Below, in pieces: positions 32,236-43,900 of a stretch of 64,000 bases of DNA (positions are counted from its first letter, which is position 1; each line of letters begins with the position of its first letter). Source of the DNA: Mortierella alpina (Eukaryota > Mortierellomycota > Mortierellomycetes > Mortierellales > Mortierellaceae). The position numbers and the translations under genes are program-made. Below the pieces are notes generated by a model that was not told the DNA's origin, did no database searches, and saw only the letters and a list, made by a program, of their open reading frames with translations. The stretch covers positions 1-64,000 of the forward strand of contig JANATF010000019.1 of assembly GCA_029449245.1 (NCBI GenBank). The letters are read 5' to 3'.

Positions 32236-34811
32236 ATGGCATTCACTGGACAAGGACATCGGCTCGGCGACTCGGACACACTCTCGCTCTTGGAGAACCC
32301 GGTCCAGTCACCCTCGGCAGCCGCAAGTGCTGTTGCAAGAATAGTGCCGTCGCTGAAAGATATCTGCTTGAGCACCCTGGATCGATATGTCGACTGTAAG
32401 TCTCTTTTTACCTTTGCCAGACCTTTGCCAGAACGTTGACTGCTGCTACCCACGTTATCGCGAGGCCACTCTCATTTACATATTGCCGTCTTTTTTGGCG
32501 CGTCTGTACACCTAGTGCTGGAAGATATCGGGGACACACCTTACTATTTGATTGAAGGCGTACTAAAGAAGTGTAATGGTAAGGACTCCACCCGCGCAAC
32601 ATCCGTTCGCATGCAGGAACAGAATTCTCGGTTATTAACTCTGCCTTGTCTTTTGACACAAGTTAAGCAGCTGACACGCATTGAGCTACATACGGAAGGC
32701 CTAAGTGAATCGACCGACGAGCTTTGGTACAGACTTGCAGCGAATGAATTTCTGGATTTCCGCAAACAGAGTCCAATCTATGATCACAGCGGGGAATGGC
32801 GATTCAAATATGAGGTAAAGTTTGGACCGACAGTGCCTGATCATGCAAGGAGACTGATATCCATCACCCGACCATGGCCTGCTCTGACCTGTGCCGAACT
32901 TTGCCAACCCACTTAGGCAATGCGCCAAAGGAAGGAAGAGGAGCTTGAGCAGAAAATCGCACGCCTTAGACAGTCTTACTCTCAGCACGACAAGGTTAAG
33001 CAAGGCAGGAGTGTCATTGTGGATACTAACTTGCGACAGCCAAAGCGGACAGCACGACCATCGTCATCCACCTCATTCTGGCCTTCTGCTGCGCCCAAAA
33101 AGAAATCACTTTTTGAGAAGGCCAGAATGGAAGCCAGGAAAATGTGAGATGCTCTTGTTATTTTTCTCGACCGCGAGCTGGATGTGAACATCGATCGATC
33201 TAACACTCCCGTTTCAAAACCTCACGTCGCTAGTACTCAGATGTATGCAAGCAACCCATACCCCGCCCCTCGAAATAGGACGGCGCCTGCACATAGTCAT
33301 CAGCAATATACCAGTACAGTGGAACGGCGAGCAACGGTGGCTCTCACGGCAACATCGGGCACTGGGTCTTGTTCTACTTCAAGGCACATCATTGCGCCAA
33401 CATCGGTATTTGCAAAGCCCTCGACACAAACTGTGCTGGGCTCTATGTCGTCACGGAATGACTCTGCATTGAGCGCAGCTAGCACTGTCGTGAACGGCAT
33501 CAGCTCCATTTTCGCTCCCTCGGCATCGACGGCGCTCAGTCGAACAAAGCGTTACACCTACAAAACTCGACCTGTGGTATATACGACCGCACCTAGACAA
33601 CCGCTGACACAAGCATTAGGATCTTCAACATTGCCGTCGCAGACAAGAATACCGGGCGGTGCTAAGCTTGTTACGCCATCCGCGCCAGGAGCAATAGTAG
33701 ATTTTTTCAGAGAGGTAAACATCTCTTGCAAGCAGATCTCGCTTATGCGCACATCGATCATACTTTGACAATGTTTTGTAACAGAATCACCGCATGACTT
33801 CCAACTTTAGATCAACCCTATCCAGTCTTTACATGCCACTGCCTCACGCACTGGTCGCGAGGACCCTATAGACCGATCTCACTCACCCACGTCTCCTTCG
33901 CAGCCTTCGTCAAGGACCATCCAAATGCTACGAGAGCGGACGCATGAGGGCGCATTGCCTAACAGAACGGGAACCAAATCTTCCAGGACATTGGCGCATG
34001 GCCGCCCAAGTAGTATGCTCGCCAGCGCTTTGTGTTTGCATGGATGCCGAGAGAGGCTCGACAAGGAAATATTCTCTAATTACTTTCCGCGGTATACTAT
34101 CCCCCCCAAAAAACATAGCTGCGCCCATGAAGAAGATCAAGTTGGATGGTGACTACAGTTGGCTCGAGGGCGATGACGACGAAAGCTGCCGCGAGGACCT
34201 CGGCAGAGCGCACGCCGATGTCAAGAAATCACTGTCGAAAGAGAAGCATCCGAAACAGACACCCTTGTCGCTGGAGGAGGCTGGTCGCCAGTTTTTTAAT
34301 CAGGTACAGGCAAACTTTTCTTGGCCTTTGATCAAGCCATGGAGGCCAGAGTGCGATTCAGATTATCAGCAGTTCGCTTATGTCCTACTATGCCTTTTTC
34401 TTTCTTCCCCACAACACACAGCTGATAGGAAAATAGATCAAATAGCCACAGTTGACACCCTTGCAATGCACGAGCAGTAGTCCCAATGCAAACCGGAAGA
34501 ACAGGGTAGAAGCACCCACGACAACATCGTTCCACGGATGGGTACTGATGTCGCTGTCGCCTCACCCAGCCCAGGCATTTCTGAAAAATACAAAGCTCCG
34601 AAAGGAACCGATGGCCACGGTGCCTCCGCACGCATGGGCGCGACTTTTCGACCGAGAGAGCCAGTGATCCCAAGGAAGCCGCCAGTCCTCCCCCAGGTGT
34701 TTCAAGTGTTGGTGCTGAGATCGGCCATACATTACAGAGCCACACTTACAGGACATGTCTGGCGATATCGAGAGTGGTATCTTGCTAATCAAATGTATCG
34801 GCGGATCGTAG
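32236..34811 (+). CDS. ELA1: Elongin-A (RNA polymerase II transcription factor SIII subunit A)
   Basis: Nine exons (32236-32395, 32516-32578, 32663-32814, 32917-33143, 33234-33714, 33811-34012, 34119-34303, 34481-34696, 34752-34811) join in phase to about 581 residues. The Elongin_A domain occupies about residues 38-125: SLKDICLSTLDRYVD, LLEDIGDTPYYLIEGVLKKC, KQLTRIE and ELWYRLAANEFLDF. A charged helix with EEELEQKIARLRQ follows, then long disordered Ser/Thr/Pro sequence. Elongin A works with elongins B/C on stalled Pol II, in elongation and polymerase ubiquitylation. The first four exons are firm. Intron 6 has two possible in-phase donors 3 bp apart (34010 or 34013), and the last two exons rest on coding character only. 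Confidence 0.88.
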
Positions 34812-35141
34812 GACAAGTCGTATCACTGCACCATGCCGTGTTCATGGACGATCTTCCGCTTTCCCCGTGCGACCTACGAGTAGCTATGAGCACCACGCAA
34901 TCTAAGCACTCACTGGGGAGTGGGATTGATTCCTTTTTGATGAAATTCATGAACGACCGCAAGGCACAGCATTACACACACCAAGGACGATCACGGCTAA
35001 GTGTTCTGGCAGCCATTACCCAGGACAATCTCCATGCTCGTTGAGAATATATATTCGTTGGTTGAAAGCTCATTTATCGATTCACTGTGTGGCGCTTCGG
35101 CTACTTTTTTCACGCTGTTGGAACATGGCTCTAAAGTACAC
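34812..35141. other. Convergent intergenic region
   Basis: Sequence between the proposed elongin A stop and the stop of the convergent membrane-protein gene. An open frame continues on the + strand to 35042, but its composition is not convincingly coding. Probably overlapping 3' UTRs. Confidence 0.5.
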
Positions 35142-35917
35142 TCAATATTTGACAACTGCTGAATAAGGTGGAGGAGGTATGGCGGGCTCCTCTGGATTTT
35201 GGCTGCTGCCAGGAGCAGAAGCGCTAGTGTCTGGTGCGAATGCTGCCGAGCCACCCTGAGCTGGAACGTGGTATGGTCCAGGTCGAGACGAAGAATGCGT
35301 TTGCGGCATGGGCGGATAGGCGGTATAGGCCTGGGCGGGCACTGCTACTGGTACTGAAGAGGGATATGATATGGCTGTGGGTGGTGGGGCATAGGCCGTA
35401 TGAGGTGATCCTGCCGGGGGTGGGTACTGATAGGCGTAGTTCGTATAAACATCCGGTATGGCTCCGAGTGCGGTGACCTGGCTCTGCTGGGTCAGGTACT
35501 GCTGCTGCATGGCCATGGCGCGACGCCTGCGGACGCAACTAAGGATGAGCCCGACCAGGAGGATGAAGGCGAGGGTAATGATGATGGGGCTAGTGCTGTC
35601 CTATAAAGCATAGATGCAGTAAGTTGAGTAAGGTATTTGAAAGCGAAGAACGGCACGCATGGGCAGCACACCTGTACGCCACTCTTACCATTTCTCAAGT
35701 CGCCTTGTATAGGTATATCGCTGTATAACTCCCGACTAGGAGGTGGGGGGCAAGGATTCTGGAAGTGAGTATCGAGGATACGGAGGAGACTAAGTTGCGA
35801 GTCGGTAAGAGATGAACAAGCAGACAGGAGGAGATGGTTGTTAGCAATGTGGAGTGTGGAAGAGGTAATCGGCTGAATGTCGACGAAGATAAACAACATA
35901 TGGGGCAGGTGAGACAT
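35142..35917 (-). CDS. Small single-pass membrane protein with Pro/Tyr-rich tail ending PPPPY
   Basis: Two exons (35917-35672 and 35600-35142) join in phase, giving about 234 residues. One strong membrane segment, PIIITLAFILLVGLILSCVR near residues 87-105, is followed by RRRR, which predicts a cytosolic C-terminus by the positive-inside rule. The 120-residue tail is Pro/Tyr/Ala-rich and ends with PPPPYSAVVKY, a possible WW-domain or Rsp5-type ligase ligand. The N-terminal half contains a Cys pair and LTDSQLSLLRIL. The first exon is uncertain: the stated ATG is simply the first in frame, and an upstream coding-like segment (about 35990-36080, minus) could be the true 5' exon. No family assigned. 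Confidence 0.6.
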
Positions 35918-36576
35918 GACGCTTGGCGAAAGACCTATTCTTGGACTGACGGTCTACTGCCCAACCAGCGGCGTCTGTCTCACTGCCACGGCACACGGCG
36001 GTGTTGGGGTCCAGGACCACGACCCGATCCCAGGCGTGGTGTTGAATGCATGTCTGCACGAGAGCATGGCTGAGAGCCATAGTTTCTGCACGGACCTCGT
36101 TCTCGAGGATTGGTGGCCAACACCCACGGCCAGCAGCGGAAAGGTGACGTCAGCATGCAATGTGGGAGCGTGGTTTCTCTCTCTCTCTCTCTGTCTTCTC
36201 TCTCTCTCTGTCTCTCTTTCTCCCTCTCCACGTACTCCGCTCCAACAAAAGAACCTACTTTTACACTTTCACACATCATTGGCGCGGATCTCTTGATTCT
36301 TCGATCACTGTCCTCGTTTTATTCTCCAGACACGCGCACCGGCCGCGCTCGGTCATCGCCACCTCTTTTGTTGATTCGGACCCATCAGGGCTTCTCAGGT
36401 CTTTGAAACAAGCACAACAAGCGGACGCATATAAAACACCATTTCAGCACTGGTCATGGGTGAGGTACTTCAAAGAGTTCATTCTTTCTGTTTGAAAGAA
36501 ACCGTGGATCGCACCTGTGGATTTCTTCATGGGCATCAGACTGATTGTCTCACCTTTTTGTTTATTGCGCCACCAG
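35918..36576. other. 5' region shared by the membrane-protein and SPT2 genes
   Basis: Contains a CTCTCTCT microsatellite (36175-36235) and a + strand coding-like segment (about 36370-36459, GLLRSLKQAQQADAYK) in phase with the first firm SPT2 exon through a GTGAGG donor at 36460. No ATG was found for that segment, so the SPT2 start is unresolved. Confidence 0.45.
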
Positions 36577-38626
36577 TTCGAAGAGCTTCGGAAAGTAGGC
36601 ACCAAGCTCAGTCGTGCGGCCGAGATTGAGCTTCAAAAGAAGCAGCAACAGATTCAATATGAAGAAGCGCAACGCAAAAAGCAAGAGGAGGCAAATCGAC
36701 GTCGCAAGGAAGCCGAGAACCAAAAGCTACTCCGTCAGGAACTGGAGCGAAAACGATTTGAGGAAGAACAGCGTAAACGGGATGCGGCGGCGCAGTTGAG
36801 GGCCAAGGAACGAGCTCGGGAGCGAGAGCGTGAACAAGAGAGAGAGCGACAGGTTCAGGAAAAAGCCAAGAAACAGCGGGCGAATTCAAATGGCCCAACA
36901 TACTCTAGATCAAAGGCGACCTATTCAGGGACATCATCTTCTGGATCAGCATCACGATTTATGGATGCTCTCAAGGCAAGTATCTATATACCCGACATCA
37001 TATGGACCCAGAAAAAACAAATACCTCCCGATCGCTGACAATATCAACGTGGCTATTTTACATCATTGTTATTTATAATACGTGCATTGGCGTCAAAAAA
37101 GGCCGCGCCTCCCAAGAGACAGGAGTACACGTTTGAGGCTCTTCAAAAAATGGCCCAGCCTAACGGAGGTTCCAGCACTAAATCTCAAAATGACACACAT
37201 GACAGGAGTCGTAATGGCGAGCGGGACGACAGAAGGCCACTAGCCGAGGGAAGTAGCCGTCAGGCCGCGATCGAACGACTCAAGGTCACGCGCGGTGTCA
37301 GTCCAGAGCGCACACTCTCCACTGCCCAGTCGTATAGTGGGACGAAGATCCTGAAAAAGCGTAAGTAATAGTAGTACGGTCTTAGACAGCAGTACGTTCG
37401 TTGTGGAAGCGACCATGTTTCGAGGCTGACATGGTTTTTGGAATCTATTTTCTTACTCCCCCCCCCTTTAAGCCCCAGTCAAACGGTCCAGCGCACCGAA
37501 AAGCGTCTTCCCAAACTTCAGAATTCCTACCAAGAATGTGAATCATGTGCGGGACGCAGGACTAAAGGCTCTTCGCGATGGACCGATTGCACTAAACACA
37601 GTAAAACGGGATCGAAGATCGTTCGAGGAGGTCACAGCCGAGTTGCGGGAGATGGACACGCGTCGGGAGGAAAGGGCCAAGAAAATGAAGGCCATCGAGG
37701 AAGAACGAGAGAAACAGCGGCTGCATAGAGAGAAGGCGATTCAGGCTGCAAAATACCAGAGGGCTCTTATGAGCGAGGACGCGCACGAGACGGAGCGACT
37801 CCACAAGGAGATTACAGGAGAGTCTAAGACCTCTCGCAAAGCCAGGTCTGTTAGCCAAAGCCGAAGCCCAAGTCCGCGAAGGAGGAGTCGAAGCAGGAGT
37901 CCTGTGCGCCGCAGACGCAGCAAGAGTCCACCTCGCAAGCGACGAAGTGTCAGCCCTGTGTCCACCAAAAAGAGGCGATATAGTCCTGAGGCTAGGAAGC
38001 GAAGCTTGAGCCCCAAGAGGAGGAGGAGCATCAGCCCACCACCCAAACGGAAAATGAGTCGAGATCTGGGCGACAGAGAACGGGAGCGGGATCGGGACCG
38101 GGAGAGAGAGAGGGAGCGTGAGTGGACCAGGGAGCGAGAGGGGGACCGTGATACCAAACAGAGCAAAGGCAAGACCACCAATGGCTCTTCCAAACGACGT
38201 GTCTCCCGGTCTCCTTCACCTCGGCCCAAGAAGCGCGCTGGATCTCCGCGTGCAAGTGGCCGCAGCCGTGGACCGTTCGAGGAGGATCTGTCTGTATCGA
38301 GTGTGATTGCTGGGCTCTTTGGAACGCGATACCGAGCACGGGTTGAGGACGAGGATCTCTCGGATGACATGGAGGCTAGGCCCGACGAGGTCTTCCGAGA
38401 GGAAGCACGAAGGTAAGGCCGCTTCAGGGCAATCGATTTGTACGGCTAGGGTCGTTTTTTTAGGACAAGCGGAATTGCAGGACTAACTTTTTTCACGCAT
38501 CTTTGTCTGATTAGTGCTCGTATCGCCCGTCAGGAGGATGAGAAGGAGGCAGAGCTTGAGCGAGCACAGGCGGAGCGCGCCCGCAAGCGCAAGCTGGAGC
38601 GCGAAAAGGAGAGAGGTCGATCTTGA
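36577..38626 (+). CDS. SPT2: SPT2 family histone chaperone with an SR/RS-repeat insert (5' end missing)
   Basis: Firm exons 36577-36975, 37102-37360, 37473-38412 and 38515-38626 join in phase to 569 residues; a short first exon lies upstream. The N-terminal 120 residues form a charged helix (EEANRRRKEAENQKLLRQEL). A YTFEALQKMA motif lies near 143. A long segment (about 330-430) is packed with RSRSRSP, SPRRRSRSRSP and KRRRSISPPP motifs. The C-terminus is the SPT2 signature: SVIAGLFGTRYRARVEDEDL, DDMEAR and EARSARIARQEDEKE. SPT2 binds H3-H4 and preserves chromatin behind Pol II. An RS-type domain is not a usual SPT2 feature. The first intron shown starts GCAAGT and its acceptor CAAAAAAG lacks a pyrimidine tract. 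Confidence 0.87.
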
Positions 38627-38832
38627 ATAGTGGGGGTTCTATATAATGTCACCACTCGTAAGATAAAAATGTCCTCGGCGTGAATGAAGTGAAGTGGCTT
38701 TGTGTGAAAAATGGCTGTGAGGGTGAGGAGCGCGGGTCGAGACTCGAGAGTAGAGGAAGCGAGTATGACACGTCACACTCTCGAGTACTGTTCCCCACTT
38801 TCACCTCACTACCATTCAAATCGCAGTTGAGC

Positions 38833-40689
38833 ATGGACGAGCACGAGGCACAGGAACATCAGGACAACCCCTCATCTTTATTACCTCAGGAGTCATCCAG
38901 CACAGAAGCACAGCAGGACAACTCAAATGCAGCATTATCCAATGCTTCGATGGAGCACACGGCACAGGGCACGCCATCTACCTCCGCAGCCACAGCCGCA
39001 GAGCTCCAGGATGCACCCGACGCAGTGTCCAAGGAAGCCGATGCACTAAGCCCTGACAGCGCAGCACCTGACAGCATCAATGCCGAAAATGCCACTGCCC
39101 TTGAAGGCGAGACACACGACGATGAAACCCATTCGCTAAAGACTACCGACGCCACGGATAACGACGACTTTGGTGACTTTGGTGATTTTGGATCAGCAGA
39201 GCCAGGGTCCATGGCATCGGCCACAGCCCCTGGTGGCAAGGGCGAGGATGACTTTGATGACTTCAGTGCAGCCGATCCAACGCCGAACAACAACGACCAC
39301 GGCGAGGAGGAGGAAGACGATGATGGTTTCGGCGACTTTGGAGAGATCCAGGCGGCTGGGGCGGATGATGATGATGAATTCGGTGACTTTAACGACTTTG
39401 CAGCCGCTGGGGAAGACGACTTTCAAGACTCGGGTGACTTTGGCGACTTTGCAGAAGGTGATACTGTCGACGGAGATGATCCGTTTGGAGCCCAGGAACC
39501 TGTCGCAATAGTCGAGTCCCAAGTGCCTGTGTCACAAGCACCTGTCGAACAACCCGTGGAGGTCGAGGTGCGTTATTCAATGATGCGACCCAAATGAGCT
39601 CTCGTTATCCATACCTCCCTACCCTCTCTTTTATCACTCGCGTCTACATTGTTGCTTTGTCGTGTCTAACAGGGCCAGTTTCCTGCTACCCTCCGATTCG
39701 CTCTTGTACAGATCGCGCCCGACTTTAGCGCCGTCAACTCTCGCCAGGTTGAAAACTATGTTCTCGATCGCCTCTCTGAATTATACCCGCTCGACGGCTC
39801 TGTAGCCGGCAGCAGCAACGACGATGAGACGTTAGTAGCCTCGCCACAGCTCTTGAATCCTGATCTGGACAGCATGGACACGGCTTCAATACTTTCGGAT
39901 CAAGCGCTGTGGACGTCGCTTTGTGAAACATCCTTTTTGGGCGGACATAACACTGCAGGTGACAAGCAGCCCGACTCGGCCTCTTCTGCACCCCAGTTTC
40001 AATGGAAGCACTCTGTCTTGCGCAGGGAGTATTACGCATCATTAGGCTTGGTGATCGCAAAGGAACAGGTAAGGAAGGATAAGCCTGTCAGTTTTCACTC
40101 CCTTTTTCTACTGAGAAATCAACAGTGTCTGTTTCCATCGATGTTGACCCCCCCTCTTGTTCATGCCTTCTACTCTCTCTCTCGTCTTGACGATAGGCTT
40201 CTGTGGCGCATTCGTCTATATCTCACTCTGCATTAAGCCCTACGTCCTCAAGATCCAAAGTCTCGTCGCCTATGATTGTCTCCACGGAGACCATGGCTGA
40301 GCGCAAGCCCCTGGACCTGGAAGCAACTCGCGCGTACTGTCAGTTCACAAAAGGTACCCAGACAAACCAAACCGCCTTTATTCCCCCCAGCCTGTCATCG
40401 ATGAACAGGGCTTGTCTAATAAGGATTCACTTGTACTCTAGAAAACCTCGGAGGCTACTCGGGCGACGAGATGAAGGATATTATTGCTCGACTGACGGAG
40501 CTCACGCAACACGCATCTGAGGAACTGACCCACTGGCTGGACCAGCGAGAGCAGATGATCATGGACTCTGAACGGTATAACGAGATGATTGCCTCGCTTG
40601 TCGGACGCGCCGCAAAGCTCAAGGATGCAGAATCGAAGCAGAACACGAAAACAAAGCGGATCACACGGACCAGCTTTCACTTGAAGTAG
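38833..40689 (+). CDS. Aftiphilin/Laa2-like AP-1 and clathrin accessory protein
   Basis: Four exons (38833-39567, 39673-40068, 40197-40353, 40442-40689) join in phase to 511 residues. An acidic N-terminal half contains repeated DFGDF, DDFDDF, FGDFGE and FGDFNDF motifs (about 113-215), the kind that bind AP-1 gamma-ear domains. ALWTSLCETSFLGG near 358 resembles the clathrin-binding region of aftiphilin. The C-terminus is a coiled coil (EMKDIIARLTELTQHASEEL) ending with a basic tail. The layout fits aftiphilin and yeast Laa2, which recruit AP-1 to trans-Golgi/endosomal membranes. The assignment is by motif and layout, not overall identity. An upstream in-frame ATG at 38680 would add 51 residues. 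Confidence 0.75.
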
Positions 40690-40934
40690 ACATGAAAATA
40701 CACAACTGACAACCATTTGACATGCGGTACTTTTTTGTTTCTGTACTATTCGCGCAAAGACATACTCTTTATGTGGACACTGGTTGCTACCTACGAATAC
40801 TGTACAACCATTGAGCTACAAGGTGCTGCAAGAATGAGAACAAAGAAAAAAATGAAAAAAGAAAAAAAGAAAAGCGAAAAAAAAAAGAAAAAGGTAGGAA
40901 AAAAAATTGTCTTCCGTCCATTTGAATACGGCCA

Positions 40935-43900
40935 CTAAGCATCATCCGTTGTAGAATCTGTGTTGGTCGCATCAGGAATGCTCCAGTCAAAAGGGTTCAG
41001 GCGGAGGCCATATCCAAAGATGTCCGACTCAATACCAGAAGCCGCACTGGTCGGCATCCCTGTAAAGCTGCCTTCCTGAGGCGCCTGTCGCACGTTTTGT
41101 CCGTTTGCAAGATCCGTTCTGGGCTGGCTGCTTGTCAGAGTATCCTGGGATGGTTGCTGCAGCGGATAGCTCGGGAACGTGGTGGAGGAGAGAGATTTTG
41201 GCGCTTCAAATGCACGGTGGCCGCGGTTGCTGAAATAATGATCTGCAAACACGAGGGCGTCCATAGACAGAGGTGTTCCTGCATCCATTGACGACCCTGA
41301 AGATGCTGTAGGGCTGGAAATCATACCCTCCATCCCAACTCCTGCACCTCCGCTGAGAACCCGGGATGGTTTCATTCTCCCATCTGCTTGCCCCCAGGGG
41401 TCAGAGGTCACTGGCTGAATAGATTCGTGAGCAAGGTGCTCAGAGTACCATTTCGAGCCAACCCTCGCGTCCTCCGTGGACGTATTGGGACTAAACTCTG
41501 AATGAGCAACATTCGTAGAGCCATAGCCCGCCCCTTGGTGGCGGCTCCTCGAATCTGTGACTGGACCGTAACCACTACTCCAGACACCCCTATCGACAGT
41601 CTCCTTCAACAGTGACTTTCGGCCATAACCTGCGCCTCCTACTTGACTAAACGGCGTCACAAGTGGCGAGGTTGTAGATGAGGTGTCCGAGATGTTGAGA
41701 GAGCCCGAGCTGCCTTCGGCCTGACTATTCATGCGACCCAAAGTGCCTGGACGTCCAATCGCCTTCATGTCCCACGAAGGTGAGGACTGGAATGGGGCAG
41801 AAGTCGGAGACGAGAGCGGTGACGAGGTGCCCGGCGTGGAGATTGAACGAAGGTGGGAAGGTAGTATCTTGGCTTGACTCGTCAACGAGGAGTGACTTCC
41901 GACTGTACGAAGATGATGCCGCAGATCAAGCGTGTCGGGCGCTTCAAACATAGACTTGATAACGTTTTGCTCATTCATCTGATGCTCATCAACTCCAGCG
42001 CCGTCCAAGAAGGTCCCGGATGATGCATCCGACAACATTGTCGGTGCAAAGAACCGATGGTAGTTGAAGTTCTGGTTCTGACTTGGGCTTCCTTTGTTGT
42101 CACTATCGACCAAAGGAGGAGGTCGTCCTCCCACAGGTCCGGCACCGGATCCAGCCTTGTTTTTCGGCGCTCCTGACCTTTCCCACTGGTACTGCGCATG
42201 TGAAACAGGTGGAGAATGAAGCACTGCAGCTCCTTGAAAACGGGCTCGTGGGCTCAGACTATGGCCCACTGCTGATTGTTGCTGGTGCTGATGTTGCCGC
42301 CCATGAGACACCTGTCTGTTCTGGTGAGATAGTGGATACATCGGATGAACCATGCTGGAATCATGCTGTTGCTGATGATGACCAGAGAACGCAAATGACG
42401 GCTCAAACAATGGAGATTGAAAGCCAGCCATGGATGATACAGAAGAGTTTCTGGATCTTCCTGCCTGGAATCCGTCGGCACCATCCGTCAGAGCTTGCAA
42501 TGGCGAGTCACTTGCAAGGGCCGTTCGTGGTCCGTTCGCTCCTTGCGGCTCATCCATAAAAAGATACTCTGTCGACACAATAGACGACGACCGAGGACGA
42601 ACAATGGGCGCGAACGGCTGCTGATTTGAGGATGACCCAGCGAGCTGACCATTTGCTCTATGAGGCGAGCCTGGCGCTACAGACGCCCCGCGCGAGCTTG
42701 ATCCTCTTCTGTCTCCTCCAAAGCCATAATCTCCTGCCTCGCCAAAATTGCTGGTGTCGGTAAATGAGGTCTTTTGTGATAGCCCCGGCGGAGGGCCTGT
42801 CGTCTTGCGAACTGGTGTGGGTCTTGGGTTTGGGGTTCCAACCTCATCCTGGAAGAGACCATTCAAGATTTTAGTTCCAGCACTCCGATTCCAGCCAGCT
42901 GCCATCCAACTTGATCGATGATCCTGATTCTGAAGGTCCATAGAGTTCAAAGTCGTCAAGTCTGCGACGGAGGCGGTCCGGCTGTCGATCATGGACTCTA
43001 CCTCTGCCTTCCGCGATTCACGATCAACCCGAGCCTTTGCAACGTTCTTTGTCACCTCCGCTAGCCGATCCTGTAGCTGCTGATTCTCGGACTGGTACTG
43101 AGCAAGCTGTTCTGTCAACTGTGCACACTTGAGATCAAGGTCCTTCGTCTTTTGTTCCCAAGCAACATGGCTCTTGGGTGTATGGAGAGAGGCTTGCAGT
43201 TTCTGCAGCTCAAGCTCCTTCATCTCAATGGTGCTGCAAAGAGTTTTTTGTGACGATTGCAGTGCCTTGAGGGCCGCCTCTGCTGACTTGACATCCTCTG
43301 AGCGTTTCTTGAGAGTTGCCTCCAGTTCCTGACGTTGCTGTCGATGAGATTCCTTTTCCGATTTGTACTTGTCCTCGCATTGTCGCAGGGTCTGTTGCAA
43401 GGATTCCAATTTTCTCTGCCTAGCCTGGAGCTGCTCCGTCATTCTCTGGCGCTTGTCGACCTCGATGCGGTGTTCTTTCTCGACCTTGCTCTTACTCGAC
43501 TCCACCTCTCTTAGGATATCCTGAAGTTCTTTCAGCTTGGCCTTGGCTTGCTGACGAGGTTCATCTTCCTGCTTTTGTTGTTCCCTGATGGCAGCGATCT
43601 CACCCTTCAGGTTATCCTCCTGTTGCTTGTATTGTTTCTCAAGATCTGCAAGCTGCTGAACTAGTTGTGCCTGGACCGCCTCCTTTCCCTCGAGTTCAGT
43701 CCTCAACGCAGCAATCTGTTCATCCGTCACTGTTGATGTGGGGCAGGATATCCTGGAATCCCTGGAGTCTTGTGAACTGCTCGATTGCACTGACCCGCTG
43801 ATAGGCGTGTGTTTTGTGCTGGAAGGGTCGTGAAGGGGTGTGTTCGTGTCATTTGCTCTAGCGACATCCAGAGGTGGCGCAGCATCCTGCTTTCCCGAAT

